From positions 1 to 38,936 of the forward strand of contig MHCB01000003.1 in NCBI GenBank assembly GCA_001816455.1: DNA of 38,936 bases, given 5' to 3'. A program made the translations under genes and the position numbers. Below the pieces are notes generated by a model. It ran no database searches. It saw only the letters and a list, made by a program, of their open reading frames with translations, and was not told where the DNA came from. Position 1 is the stretch's first letter. Each line of letters starts with the position of its first letter. Below, one piece after another: positions 31,662-38,936 of this stretch. The DNA comes from Candidatus Blackburnbacteria bacterium RIFCSPHIGHO2_12_FULL_44_25. Lineage in GTDB: Bacteria; Patescibacteriota; Microgenomatia; UBA8517; UBA10165.

Positions 31662-32318
31662 TTACGCTGTCGGTTGTGTTTGTGGAACATCGCCAACGTT
31701 TTCCGGATTATAGATTTTGAAAAGCAAAGTAGCGAGCTCCTCTGTAGTCAACTGCTCCACTCGAATTCCCAAACGCCCCACCTGGCGTGACAAGTGATCT
31801 CGTTTTGGGTAAAGTACCGTTTTTGCTTTTTTGATTACATACTCTTTCGAAAAAGGAAGCCGCTTCGTCTTCTTTGAAGTTACCGTCGAGATAAAATTAC
31901 TCGGAGTGACCCCAAGTTCAAAAGGAGAGAAGGGGATTATCATATAAAACTCTTTTTCCAAAACATTTCTCTTCTTCACAGTCTGCGAAATAAAGGTTCT
32001 ATAAGAAAGCATAAGGCTTTTTAACTTTTGATTAGTTTGCACTTTCTCCTGTTCGTCCAGATAATTCAAATATCGAGTGATGTCCTTCTTTTGAGAACGA
32101 ACCAAGATCTGAATTGGAAATGACAAAGAGTTAATCAAAGCCGCATACGCCAGAGTAACAGCTTCTTGTTCATTCTCGGAAAGCAAAGAAAAGTTTAATG
32201 CCGTAGAACGAAGTACCAACGCCGCTCCGCCATCTTTAGTCAGAACAATATCCTCAACAATATCCGAAACTATTATGTGGTGCTGCGCATAAGCAGAAAT
32301 TGGTAAGATTTTAGTCAT
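31662..32318 (-). CDS. TraC-like protein (VirB4 N-terminal-like partner)
   Basis: 218 aa, no membrane segment. It contains IVEDIVLTKDGGAALVLRST, then LNFSLLSENEQEAVTLAYAA, then LNSLSFPIQILVRSQKKDI. This is the pattern of the N-terminal domain of TraC/VirB4 ATPases, found as a separate gene next to virB4 in CPR and Gram-positive conjugation systems. It lacks the ATPase part. The predicted role is assembly with VirB4 and PrgI at the membrane. Spacing to prgI is 4 bp and to virB4 15 bp, a tight operon. Confidence 0.78.
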   Translation of the reverse strand: MTKILPISAYAQHHIIVSDIVEDIVLTKDGGAALVLRSTALNFSLLSENEQEAVTLAYAALINSLSFPIQILVRSQKKDITRYLNYLDEQEKVQTNQKLKSLMLSYRTFISQTVKKRNVLEKEFYMIIPFSPFELGVTPSNFISTVTSKKTKRLPFSKEYVIKKAKTVLYPKRDHLSRQVGRLGIRVEQLTTEELATLLFKIYNPENVGDVPQTQPTA

Positions 32319-32322
32319 AGAG

Positions 32323-33300
32323 TCAACCCTTCGCTTTGATCAATATCGGTGGAATGATCTCTCCTATTGCCTGCAGTTTAACCGCCTCAAACACCAAACC
32401 ATCCTTTTCTGTTTCAATCTCATACTCTCCATTTTTAAGCGACGTAACCGTTAAGAAATGTCCGACCTTGTTTGTTCTCAACGCGCGGACTGGGCTCCCA
32501 CCGACCTCCCGAATCTCCAAAATAGCTCCCTCTACAATCCGTCCGTCCTGAGTTAAAACCTGTCCGGTAATTGTGTTTGGGATAGTAGGAGGATTCGGCG
32601 GTGAAGCCTCAAGATTAAATATAGCCTGGGCCGCGTTGTTTTGCGCCGAAGGGTTCACCATTACAGGGGCAACATTTTGCGGAGTATAGGTAACATTTGG
32701 CGGGGGAGTGGTAGGTACCGAAGTAGGCGTCGGTTCAACCTTGACAGGCTGTGACGGGGGAACCGCAACAGGAGAAGAGTTTTCAGTAAAAGCCTGTTGT
32801 TGTATGGGGGCCGTGCGAATTTGGGTAGTTTGCGCAAAAAGATCAAGAACCCATGAGAAAAATTTTTTCTCATGTTGCTCAAAAGGCTCAACTATGGAAG
32901 GCTTTGGAATAGAGGACAAGTATTCTTGAGCCTTTTCTTCGCCTTGAGTTGAAACAATACCGTCTCCCACGGTAACTGTCGAACTTTGCTGGTAAACATC
33001 CTCAGACCCCCCATCCTGCCAGGCATAAACAGTAGGGGAGTATATCGCCTTTACAAAAGAAAAAATCCAATGAGAAAGTGGACGCTCTTCAATCGGCAAA
33101 AATGCCAATGCCGCGCCTCCTAATGCTGCCAGAGTAACCAAAGGCCAACGAACAAAGGCGGGAATAGGAGTCACAAAAAACAAAAAAGCCACACCAACCC
33201 CTCCTGCCAACTGCAGGAATTGTTTTAAAGTCATATCGCCTACAAGGCGAAACTCATAACTGGAAATCTCTTGTGGGACAGGGTGCTGTTGTAGAGGCAT
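32323..33300 (-). CDS. PrgI-family protein with C-terminal carboxypeptidase-regulatory-like domain
   Basis: 325 aa. Residues 1-100 match PrgI: PVPQEISSYEFRLVGDMTLK, two membrane helices (about 27-45 and 50-68), then PLSHWIFSFVKAIYSPTVYAW. PrgI is the VirB3-like inner membrane component of Gram-positive T4SS and interacts with VirB4. A Pro/Gln/Thr linker (about 150-235) follows. The C-terminal beta domain TGQVLTQDGRIVEGAILEIR with ALRTNKVGHFLTVTSLKNGE is a carboxypeptidase regulatory-like/transthyretin-like fold. Standard PrgI is about 100-130 aa, so the added domain is notable. Confidence 0.85.
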   Translation of the reverse strand: MPLQQHPVPQEISSYEFRLVGDMTLKQFLQLAGGVGVAFLFFVTPIPAFVRWPLVTLAALGGAALAFLPIEERPLSHWIFSFVKAIYSPTVYAWQDGGSEDVYQQSSTVTVGDGIVSTQGEEKAQEYLSSIPKPSIVEPFEQHEKKFFSWVLDLFAQTTQIRTAPIQQQAFTENSSPVAVPPSQPVKVEPTPTSVPTTPPPNVTYTPQNVAPVMVNPSAQNNAAQAIFNLEASPPNPPTIPNTITGQVLTQDGRIVEGAILEIREVGGSPVRALRTNKVGHFLTVTSLKNGEYEIETEKDGLVFEAVKLQAIGEIIPPILIKAKG

Positions 33301-33386
33301 TCTTTTTTAACGTCACCCTTAACTTACCATATGAAAATAGCTTTGCAACAAACCTGTTTTCACAAAAACGAAAAAGGGAGAAAACC

Positions 33387-34934
33387 CTACGCTGATTTTT
33401 TGATTCTATCAATAAGCCATGACCCAAAAAAACTAAGGGCATCCCTATCCATTCGGTTTCTTACCAAAGGCGCCTCCGATTGAGTTTCTGGTATAATCCT
33501 CCTTCTTAAAGCCTCCAGTTCCACTCGATTTCGCCCGTATTTTTCCTTTAAATACCCAACAACAACATCATCCTGTCCCACCAAATACTGCCTAAGATCC
33601 ACAGCACCCAAACCTGTGTTTTTTGGGGACCTAGCAAGGTTTTGAACCAGGCTACCAACCTCAACCAAAAGTCGACCTTTTTCATAAGCAGGATTAATTG
33701 CCACAGTGACAAGTCTACCAATAACCCCTAAAAGAACTCGATCTCGTCCGGACAATTCCGGGGCCTGTGGAGCCGAGGGTTGCTGGCCACCAAACAAAGC
33801 ATTAAAAACATTACCCCAACCACCCGTAGGTTGAGGAGGCGTTACGCGAGCGGGTACCGTTTGCCAAGCTTTTTTCCAATAGGCATCAGCAGCCGTCCTC
33901 CACCCGGCCATCTTCTCCTCCAGTTCAGTATCATCACCATTCTCTGAAACCGCCGCCGCCGCCGCCGCCGCCGCCCTGGCCGCCGCCTGCTCTCTTCTGC
34001 GCAGTATCTCAGGAGCAGGCCCTTTGGGTGTCGGAGCGGAAACGTGTGGTGGGGTTGGGGGTCGGACTGGTTCCGCAGCCTGTGCTTGCTGAGGTTCTCC
34101 CTGCGCCCCCGTCGAAGCCTCGGATCTTCGCCTGGCCTGATCGGCCGCCCACTTCTGCACAGCCTCCTCTTGGGCAACCTTCAATTCCTCCTGCCGCCTT
34201 TCCTCCTCGTCTTCAAAAAATTTCTTTCTGGCCGCCTCCCAATCCTCGGCGGGTGGAGCGACCTGCGCCCCAGCTTTAGGCATCTCTTTACCAGCCCTCT
34301 CAAACGCTTCTCTTAAAGCCTTTCCAAGGTTACCCTCTCCACCAAGCGGCTCTCCGACATTCGCCTGTCGCTCCGTTGCTTCCCCAAGATTACCCACCTC
34401 GCCCTTGGCATCCACCTGCTGCTCCGCCACATCCTCCACAGTAGCCAAAGTTGAAATTGGTGCAGTTATTTCTGCATCTTCTGTAGCGGTTGCAGCAGGT
34501 AAGGTCTCAGAAATCGCATTTGGTTCCGGCGCCACATTGGCTGGGTTTTGAGCCACAAGTCTCGTAGTTCGTCTTGCACCTTCTCGGAAATTTGTAAGCC
34601 CAATTAATTTATCTTTGTCCAACTTCTCGTTTGGACCAAGGCCAAACATATACTCTAGCCACTTGGTAACGCGATAATCGGATGGCAAAGCAGAAACATC
34701 CTTCGCTAAACGATCACAAAAAAGCTCTTGATAAGCAACCATTGACCGTTCTTTACCTTTTTCCCAATCATTAAGTTGTTCATTAAAGTAAGCACTCCAA
34801 ATATCTGGGTTAACAAGGGAACCGGGGAAATCCAAGTCTCTTATGTCTAAAGAACGCGCAACCTGGCCGATAAGCTGCAACCGCAAGTTCATTCTTTCTT
34901 CTTGATGTCTCAAGGGTTGTTGTATCTCTACCAT
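33387..34934 (-). CDS. 515-aa cytoplasmic protein of the secretion locus, unknown
   Basis: 515 aa, no signal or membrane segment. Residues 1-120 look folded (MNLRLQLIGQVARSLDIRDL, WLEYMFGLGPNEKLDKDKLI). The middle (about 125-370) is Ala/Glu/Pro-rich and charged, probably coiled coil or disordered, and includes an alanine run from a (GCC)8 repeat. The last roughly 130 residues look folded again (DRVLLGVIGRLVTVAINPAY, LRQYLVGQDDVVVGYLKEKY). I recognise no family. The leaderless -10 TACAAT and its position just upstream of prgI suggest it is the first gene of the minus-strand secretion operon. It is divergent from the 639-aa orphan. Confidence 0.7.
   Translation of the reverse strand: MVEIQQPLRHQEERMNLRLQLIGQVARSLDIRDLDFPGSLVNPDIWSAYFNEQLNDWEKGKERSMVAYQELFCDRLAKDVSALPSDYRVTKWLEYMFGLGPNEKLDKDKLIGLTNFREGARRTTRLVAQNPANVAPEPNAISETLPAATATEDAEITAPISTLATVEDVAEQQVDAKGEVGNLGEATERQANVGEPLGGEGNLGKALREAFERAGKEMPKAGAQVAPPAEDWEAARKKFFEDEEERRQEELKVAQEEAVQKWAADQARRRSEASTGAQGEPQQAQAAEPVRPPTPPHVSAPTPKGPAPEILRRREQAAARAAAAAAAAVSENGDDTELEEKMAGWRTAADAYWKKAWQTVPARVTPPQPTGGWGNVFNALFGGQQPSAPQAPELSGRDRVLLGVIGRLVTVAINPAYEKGRLLVEVGSLVQNLARSPKNTGLGAVDLRQYLVGQDDVVVGYLKEKYGRNRVELEALRRRIIPETQSEAPLVRNRMDRDALSFFGSWLIDRIKKSA
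33952..33975 (+). repeat. (GCC)8 trinucleotide repeat
   Basis: Eight perfect GCC units (GCG in the coding direction) encode a run of alanines in the linker of the 515-aa protein. It is GC-pure in an otherwise moderate-GC sequence and prone to slippage by whole codons, so length variation would not break the frame. Confidence 0.9.
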
Positions 34935-34941
34935 GTAATTT

Positions 34942-34947
34942 ATTGTA
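34942..34947 (-). promoter_or_regulatory. -10 box TACAAT, leaderless start of the 515-aa gene
   Basis: TACAAT on the minus strand ends 7 nt before the ATG at 34934. No ribosome binding site lies between. No clear -35. Confidence 0.45.
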
Positions 34948-34982
34948 ACACCGAATTGTTCCCTAGCCGCACCATTATGTGG

Positions 34983-34988
34983 TAAACT
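34983..34988 (+). promoter_or_regulatory. -10 box TAAACT of the 639-aa gene
   Basis: TAAACT with an extended TGTGG before it lies 9 nt upstream of the ATG at 34998. Together with the minus-strand TACAAT (34942-34947) it makes a compact divergent promoter of about 65 bp. Confidence 0.35.
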
Positions 34989-34997
34989 CTACCAACT

Positions 34998-36917
34998 ATG
35001 CCAGAACGCGATGACCCAGGCCCTCCAGGTATGCCTGGACCGGAAGGACTACCTGGTGCCCCTCTAGGATCCGAACTGTCTGACGAATTAAGAAGGAGAT
35101 TGCCTACCCCTGAAGCTTTACCGCGGGTAGAAGACCCACTAGAAGTAAGATTATCCACCCGAGCGAGAGAAAGAGCATGGCTCCGAAGACCAGACGCATT
35201 TAGTCATCAGATGGCCATGACTTATGTGTATACACCCCTGGCCGAACAGGCCGAAAAATGGCAACAACACCTCGATCTTCCACCAGAAATCCAAGCCAGG
35301 AGGGAAGCAACCGGTGCATTCGAGACAAGACTTAGGACTGCGGAAGAGAAACAAGCATACGCAGAGGCCCTGTCTGAAAGTGCCGAAGAAATACTAGCGA
35401 TTGCCCGACTTTTGGAAAGCTGGGGGCAGCACGAAAAATTCAGCGGAACCATAGAGGGAATAACGGAACTGTTTACCGCCCCTTGGGCAGTTTTTCCCCG
35501 TGCCGGGGAATACGGAACAATTGGTCGCATGCCTGAAACTCTTCCCGGCAAGGAGAGAATGGGCAAAATGGTGGACAGGGCATTGCGAACGTGGGTTGAT
35601 ATGGCTGAAGGAAGAGTCACCGACCCCTCTCCTCGTTCTCAACTCAGAGAAAACGACAAAATGCCCAACCCATTTGGCTCATCCATATATAGTGACATGC
35701 AAGAGAAACAAATCGAATATGTTGCAAACCAAGTTGGAGACCGGGACGCTGCGATACTCGCCCTTAGACTTGCCGAACATTGGAATATAAATCTTCGCTA
35801 TGGAGTAAGTGGAGGTAGCGTTAACCCGGACAGCTTCATGGCCAAAATGCTTCGTGAAGTGGGTCGTGTGGAAGGAAACAATTTTCTCCTAGACGAACAA
35901 ATAGAATTGGCCCAACGTAGAGGAGAAGTCCAAACCGTAAGAAATGGTAGCGGAGACGAGACCAAAAGATTAGCCACAATCGCCCTCAATGTAAGCGACT
36001 CCACAAGCGATATGGTGAAAGCCATGTATATAAGCCTAAGACAGTTATCAGAATCCTCAAAAGACAACCCTTTTGCTGTAGCAGCTCCAGCGACTCTTGG
36101 CTGTTTTCCCACGATGGTGGGAACGGCACTTGACGTTTTTCAAGCCGAAGGGAGAAGGGGAGACAAAGTTACCTTCTGGGAGTTGTGGAGAAATCAAGGA
36201 ATCGAGCTGGGGAATCTTCCATGGAGCCAAGCAGAATGGGAATTCAGACGCCGGGACGGAGAGTTCAAAGGCTGGTACGAAGGTGTAGGCCGAGGCGCAA
36301 GGCACATACCCTACGCCCTACAACTTTGGTATTCTGCCGGAAAGGTATACGACGCCATAATGGACACAGATTTCAAAAAAGCCGGAGAGAAAATTGTTAA
36401 CCCTCAAGAGCTTCTCAGACTCAATAAGCCGTTTACAAATGGGCTCAGAGCAATGCTTGACGGAGTGGCTCTGAGTAGGGGGGTTAAACTTAAAGGGGAA
36501 ACACTAACAAAGCTAGTTCAACTCACAAAAGTAAATTGGCTAGCCGGTATAGCAGTTGCAAACACCTCTTACCAAAGTACTAGAATGGATGATCCAGTCG
36601 AATTTCTCAAATTTCCCAAGATCGACATCGGTTCCCTCAACCAAAGAGTAAACAGAGGTACAACAGATACAATATACACAAAATCCATCCTGGAAGCTGC
36701 CAGACAAGTAGGTTTTTTGAGTTCTGTCGAGTCAATGAAACAAAGAGGAGTCAGAATTGGAGGTAAACCACTTTACGACGCAGAACGCGAACTGTTTGAA
36801 GGGATACTAAATAACAAAAGAAGGATTGGATTCAAACCAAGCGCCTCGGGCTGGTTTGACTCAAGTGAGATAAACGACCTCAACAAAGCAGCACTATTTG
36901 CGCCGTTTAAGGCATAG
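34998..36917 (+). CDS. 639-aa orphan protein with collagen-like N-terminus
   Basis: 639 aa, no signal peptide or membrane segment. Residues 7-25 form a short collagen-like Gly-X-Y run (GPPGMPGPEGLPGAP). The rest is mostly helical and charged, with no family I recognise. Visible blocks include AFSHQMAMTYVYTPLAEQAE, a region with SDMQEKQIEYVANQVGDRDA, and a C-terminus GWFDSSEINDLNKAALFAPF. It is the only plus-strand gene inside the secretion locus, divergent from the 515-aa gene and followed by a hairpin with a T-run. I infer a cytoplasmic or secreted partner of the system; a T4SS substrate is possible but unsupported. Codon use is similar to the neighbours. Confidence 0.75.
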   Translation: MPERDDPGPPGMPGPEGLPGAPLGSELSDELRRRLPTPEALPRVEDPLEVRLSTRARERAWLRRPDAFSHQMAMTYVYTPLAEQAEKWQQHLDLPPEIQARREATGAFETRLRTAEEKQAYAEALSESAEEILAIARLLESWGQHEKFSGTIEGITELFTAPWAVFPRAGEYGTIGRMPETLPGKERMGKMVDRALRTWVDMAEGRVTDPSPRSQLRENDKMPNPFGSSIYSDMQEKQIEYVANQVGDRDAAILALRLAEHWNINLRYGVSGGSVNPDSFMAKMLREVGRVEGNNFLLDEQIELAQRRGEVQTVRNGSGDETKRLATIALNVSDSTSDMVKAMYISLRQLSESSKDNPFAVAAPATLGCFPTMVGTALDVFQAEGRRGDKVTFWELWRNQGIELGNLPWSQAEWEFRRRDGEFKGWYEGVGRGARHIPYALQLWYSAGKVYDAIMDTDFKKAGEKIVNPQELLRLNKPFTNGLRAMLDGVALSRGVKLKGETLTKLVQLTKVNWLAGIAVANTSYQSTRMDDPVEFLKFPKIDIGSLNQRVNRGTTDTIYTKSILEAARQVGFLSSVESMKQRGVRIGGKPLYDAERELFEGILNNKRRIGFKPSASGWFDSSEINDLNKAALFAPFKA

Positions 36918-37079
36918 CTCAAGATATCGGACAAAAGGACCAGCTCTACCTTGGGCCTTTTTTATCTCAATAGCTTCAAGTATCTTTGCAGCAAACAGAA
37001 ACCGCACAACACCCACAGCTTCTCTCAAAACCAGTCCACCAAAACCTAGACTCGAACCACCGGAACGCTCTTTAGTCAT
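36894..37079 (-). CDS. Possible small basic protein (61 aa), doubtful
   Basis: A frame from ATG 37079 to 36894 encodes 61 aa: MTKERSGGSSLGFGGLVLRE, a hydrophobic/amphipathic middle (AVGVVRFLFAAKILEAIEIK) and a basic end (LCLKRRK). An in-frame ATG at 37142 would overlap the VirB6-like gene. It lies downstream of that gene, overlaps the 3' end of the 639-aa gene and runs through the terminator hairpin. It has the same strand as the operon but no clear ribosome binding site. It may simply be an untranslated 176-bp gap. Confidence 0.3.
   Translation of the reverse strand: MTKERSGGSSLGFGGLVLREAVGVVRFLFAAKILEAIEIKKAQGRAGPFVRYLELCLKRRK
36933..36963 (+). terminator. Hairpin with T-run after the 639-aa gene
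   Basis: AAAAGGACC pairs with GGGCCTTTTTT (one mismatch) across a loop of about 11 nt, ending in a run of T. It starts 16 nt after the stop of the 639-aa gene. The A-run on the other side allows weak use for the minus strand as well, which fits the convergent arrangement. Confidence 0.6.
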
Positions 37080-37093
37080 CAGTAAAAGTAAAG

Positions 37094-38536
37094 CTAAGCA
37101 ATCCAACGCCGCTGTTGAGCATATTTTTGCACCCTCTGCCATGTAGGTTGAGGTACACCAAGTCCGCCCGTAGCACTGCCGGCATAATCACTAATCTTCT
37201 GCCCGGCAAAATATCCAGCTCCCGACCTTCCCGCTTCTCCTAACAACGCAGCTGGCCCAAGTGTCTCACCGATAGCAAAACCAAGTCCGCGAATACCAAA
37301 CATTGTCCGGATCGCCTGTGGAACCTGCGGCGCAATTAACATAAAACCAAACCCAATCAATAAGGGCACAGCATTAACACCAAGTATATTCCCAGCAATC
37401 ATAGGTGGAACCCACAACTTATCTCCTGCTTCACCAGCAATCCCAACCATAACCTGCGCCAAAAGCAGAACAAAGGCAACCCCCGGAAAGATCAGGATAT
37501 TAGCCATTATATTCTTAAACCATGACCCAAACCCAGGCATCCCGGGTATTGTTCCAAAAGCTATCTGAAGGGGAGCAAGTACAATAAGTATTATGATCAT
37601 AATATAGGCACGCATTAACTCTATAAACAATCTAAAGAGCAGTAACAAGATGATCACCAACATGATTAGCAAAGGCAAACCCGCACCAAGAGCCGTAACC
37701 CAACCGAGAGGGCTAATCATGAAAGAAAGGCCAGCAGTGACAAGACCAGCAACACCCAAAGCCGCCCCGCTCGCCAAGTTAAAACCTCCCCCTAGTGTCG
37801 CAAAAACCTTACCAATAACCTGTGCAAACCCTCCATTAAGAAATTCGTCTTGTATTTGTTTAGCAGATAAAAAGTTAGGAACCTCACCAAAAATCACTCC
37901 CAAAAGAGCAATCATGACATACATTAAATCAATCAAAAGCCCCGCAATTGCATACGAAAAAGAAAGTAGCAGTAACCCAACAATTATTCTTGGAATCGCA
38001 GATTGAATAGTCAAAGTAGTTCGGGGATCAAGTTTCATCCTAAACATTACTGCCAAACCTATTGCTATAAAAACCATAGCAAAAAAAGCATACGCAAAGT
38101 TCCGAAAAGCCTTCCAGACTGGAAGTATAGGGGAGAGTGCATCATACCCTGTTCCGGTTTGGGCATACACCGGCCCAACGACGTTAAACCTCTTCATAAC
38201 ATCGGCAACATAGACAACTCCCGATGCAGGAGGATTACGGTAAAGCCCCGCAATCATGCTGCTTGTTGCCCCAATCGCTCCAACCTTCAACCCCTCCGGA
38301 CACTTTGCATCATCACACCCTCCAACAATCTGCCCGGCAATAGTATTTTGCCATTGCTCCGTGTTGTTGTACACAAACTTATTAAGGTTCTGCCCGTCAG
38401 CACTAACCCCATCATAAAAATCCAAAAGCCCCGCCCCTCGCGCAACGGGAGCAATAACCAAAAAACAAAACACAAAAAAAGCAAGGACTTTTCGATAGCG
38501 AATTATAGAAGCGAGCAAGCTTCCTAAAAATTTCAT
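37094..38536 (-). CDS. VirB6/TrbL-like polytopic channel protein
   Basis: 480 aa from ATG 38536. The N-terminus MKFLGSLLASIIRYRKVLAF continues as a signal-peptide-like segment ending near ARGA. An outer region (about 35-130) includes a Cys pair (GGCDDAKCPEG). Six or more membrane segments follow (about 140-160, 178-215, 280-310, 315-345, 355-385 and 395-425). IELMRAYIMIIILIVLAPLQIAFGTIPGMPG is the recognisable core of CPR VirB6/TrbL-like proteins. It should form part of the inner-membrane channel. An ATG at 38611 in the same frame would add 25 residues before the signal-like segment; I judge it less likely. Confidence 0.82.
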   Translation of the reverse strand: MKFLGSLLASIIRYRKVLAFFVFCFLVIAPVARGAGLLDFYDGVSADGQNLNKFVYNNTEQWQNTIAGQIVGGCDDAKCPEGLKVGAIGATSSMIAGLYRNPPASGVVYVADVMKRFNVVGPVYAQTGTGYDALSPILPVWKAFRNFAYAFFAMVFIAIGLAVMFRMKLDPRTTLTIQSAIPRIIVGLLLLSFSYAIAGLLIDLMYVMIALLGVIFGEVPNFLSAKQIQDEFLNGGFAQVIGKVFATLGGGFNLASGAALGVAGLVTAGLSFMISPLGWVTALGAGLPLLIMLVIILLLLFRLFIELMRAYIMIIILIVLAPLQIAFGTIPGMPGFGSWFKNIMANILIFPGVAFVLLLAQVMVGIAGEAGDKLWVPPMIAGNILGVNAVPLLIGFGFMLIAPQVPQAIRTMFGIRGLGFAIGETLGPAALLGEAGRSGAGYFAGQKISDYAGSATGGLGVPQPTWQRVQKYAQQRRWIA

Positions 38537-38654
38537 TAAAACCAGCTTTCCTTTCTGTGCACTATGCACTATTTTCCATGTACTACCTCTGAGCCTACCA
38601 TTTAAAGCCATAGTTTTGCAAATACTTTATGCCGTATACTAGAAATTAGCGGCA

Positions 38655-38683
38655 TTGACATTTGTAATACATTGTAAGACAAT
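38655..38683 (+). promoter_or_regulatory. brnT control region: TTGACA and an ATTGT/ACAAT inverted repeat
   Basis: TTGACA (38655-38660) is followed 17 bp later by GACAAT (38678-38683), directly before the ATG. ATTGT-AAG-ACAAT (38671-38683) is a perfect inverted repeat next to the start codon, a likely operator. In BrnT/BrnA systems the antitoxin represses its own promoter. Because the -10 touches the ATG, another -10 (TACATT 38668-38673, or TATACT 38635-38640) may be the one used. Confidence 0.4.
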
Positions 38684-38936
38684 ATGACAAGAATTAAAAT
38701 CAAAAGGTTAATCTGGGACGACTGGAATAAAGAGCATATTACAAAACATGGCGTAACAGAAAACGAGGCTGAGATGGTTGGGAACAGCTTCATTTATCAC
38801 CAAAGAAGCTACAATCAACGCTATCTGGTTGTTGGGAGAGTTGGACCACGAATAGTTTCCTTAGTGCTTGCGCGAGAAGGAAGTGGTCAATATTATGTAG
38901 TTAGCGCACGAGATGCGGACAAAAAAGAAAGGAGAA
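38684..38936 (+). CDS. brnT: BrnT-family toxin (3' end outside window)
   Basis: 84 visible residues, open at the window edge. The pattern is that of BrnT (formerly DUF497): LIWDDWNKEHITKHGVTENE at the N-terminus, RYLVVGRVGPRIVSLVLARE in the middle, and YYVVSARDADKKERR at the end, matching the family SAR..(T/D)..ER. BrnT toxins fold like RelE and cut mRNA. The antitoxin brnA would be expected immediately downstream, outside the window. This is the only recognisable toxin-antitoxin component seen. It is divergent from the VirB6-like gene. Confidence 0.85.
   Translation, partial: MTRIKIKRLIWDDWNKEHITKHGVTENEAEMVGNSFIYHQRSYNQRYLVVGRVGPRIVSLVLAREGSGQYYVVSARDADKKERR

Noticed and set aside
34940-35158. 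Minus-strand frame with Gly/Pro/Ser repeats, looking collagen-like
   Set aside because: It is the mirror of the Gly-X-Y run of the plus-strand 639-aa gene and overlaps the divergent promoters.
36898-37146. Plus-strand frame of 82 codons after the 639-aa gene
   Set aside because: It overlaps the terminator and the VirB6-like 3' end, with no start signal and no recognisable pattern.
26264-38536. Integrative conjugative element
   Set aside because: No integrase, relaxase, coupling protein, attachment repeats or tRNA target is visible, and it sits next to core replication genes.
1-38936. Alternative genetic code with UGA as glycine
   Set aside because: Several conserved genes end at UGA at the expected place, with coupled starts overlapping it.

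Overview
The window looks like a piece of a Candidate Phyla Radiation (Patescibacteria) chromosome, most likely of the Microgenomates type. The evidence is gene content rather than any RNA marker: a VanW/PG_binding_4 protein, a DUF4012 protein, DUF5652 and DUF5667 proteins, a membrane-anchored cupredoxin, a short YidC, a truncated ValS, and a PrgI/TraC-like/VirB4/VirB6-like secretion locus. UGA is an ordinary stop codon here (for example at 4642-4644 and 11758-11760), so this is code 11 and not the recoded Absconditabacteria/Gracilibacteria code. No rRNA, tRNA or CRISPR array was seen. Many start codons sit 5-9 nt behind a -10 box, which points to leaderless transcription.

Layout. 1-8537 is a cell-surface region. 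It holds the 3' part of a giant modular cysteine-rich secreted protein, a cupredoxin-like protein, small membrane proteins, an RlpA-like double-psi barrel protein, a small secreted protein and a DedA protein. A structured relic that looks like the right end of an IS200/IS605 element lies at about 7275-7440. 8558-13744 has a membrane-tethered solute-binding protein divergent from a tightly coupled VanW - APH-like kinase - TsaD operon. 13770-21379 carries valS, bL25, an SDR-DUF4012 fusion protein, RNase HI and a polysaccharide flippase.

21415-26255 is the classical replication-origin neighbourhood: jag, yidC, yidD, rnpA, rpmH (46 codons), then divergent dnaA and dnaN. DnaA boxes occur in the dnaA promoter and between dnaA and dnaN. 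The strand bias does not obviously reverse there, because the + strand stays C-richer than G in the samples I counted on both sides.

26264-38536 is a type IV secretion-like locus, mostly on the minus strand: VirB6/TrbL-like, a 515-aa protein, PrgI fused to a carboxypeptidase-regulatory-like domain, a TraC-like protein, VirB4, a membrane-tethered M23 peptidase and a membrane-anchored unknown. It is interrupted by a plus-strand 639-aa orphan with a collagen-like start and by a second hairpin-rich IS605-like relic. No VirD4 coupling ATPase, relaxase or pilin is visible. The right edge cuts a BrnT-type toxin gene.

Most notable: (1) the giant surface gene changes codon use and strand skew abruptly inside one reading frame; (2) heptanucleotide tandem tracts of about 28 bp sit in frame inside tsaD (twice) and virB4; (3) a related approximately 24-nt GC-rich element is embedded in frame in valS and yidD; (4) an SDR domain fused to DUF4012 has His where the catalytic Tyr should be; (5) two neighbouring unrecognised proteins (515 and 639 aa) are divergently encoded in the secretion locus.
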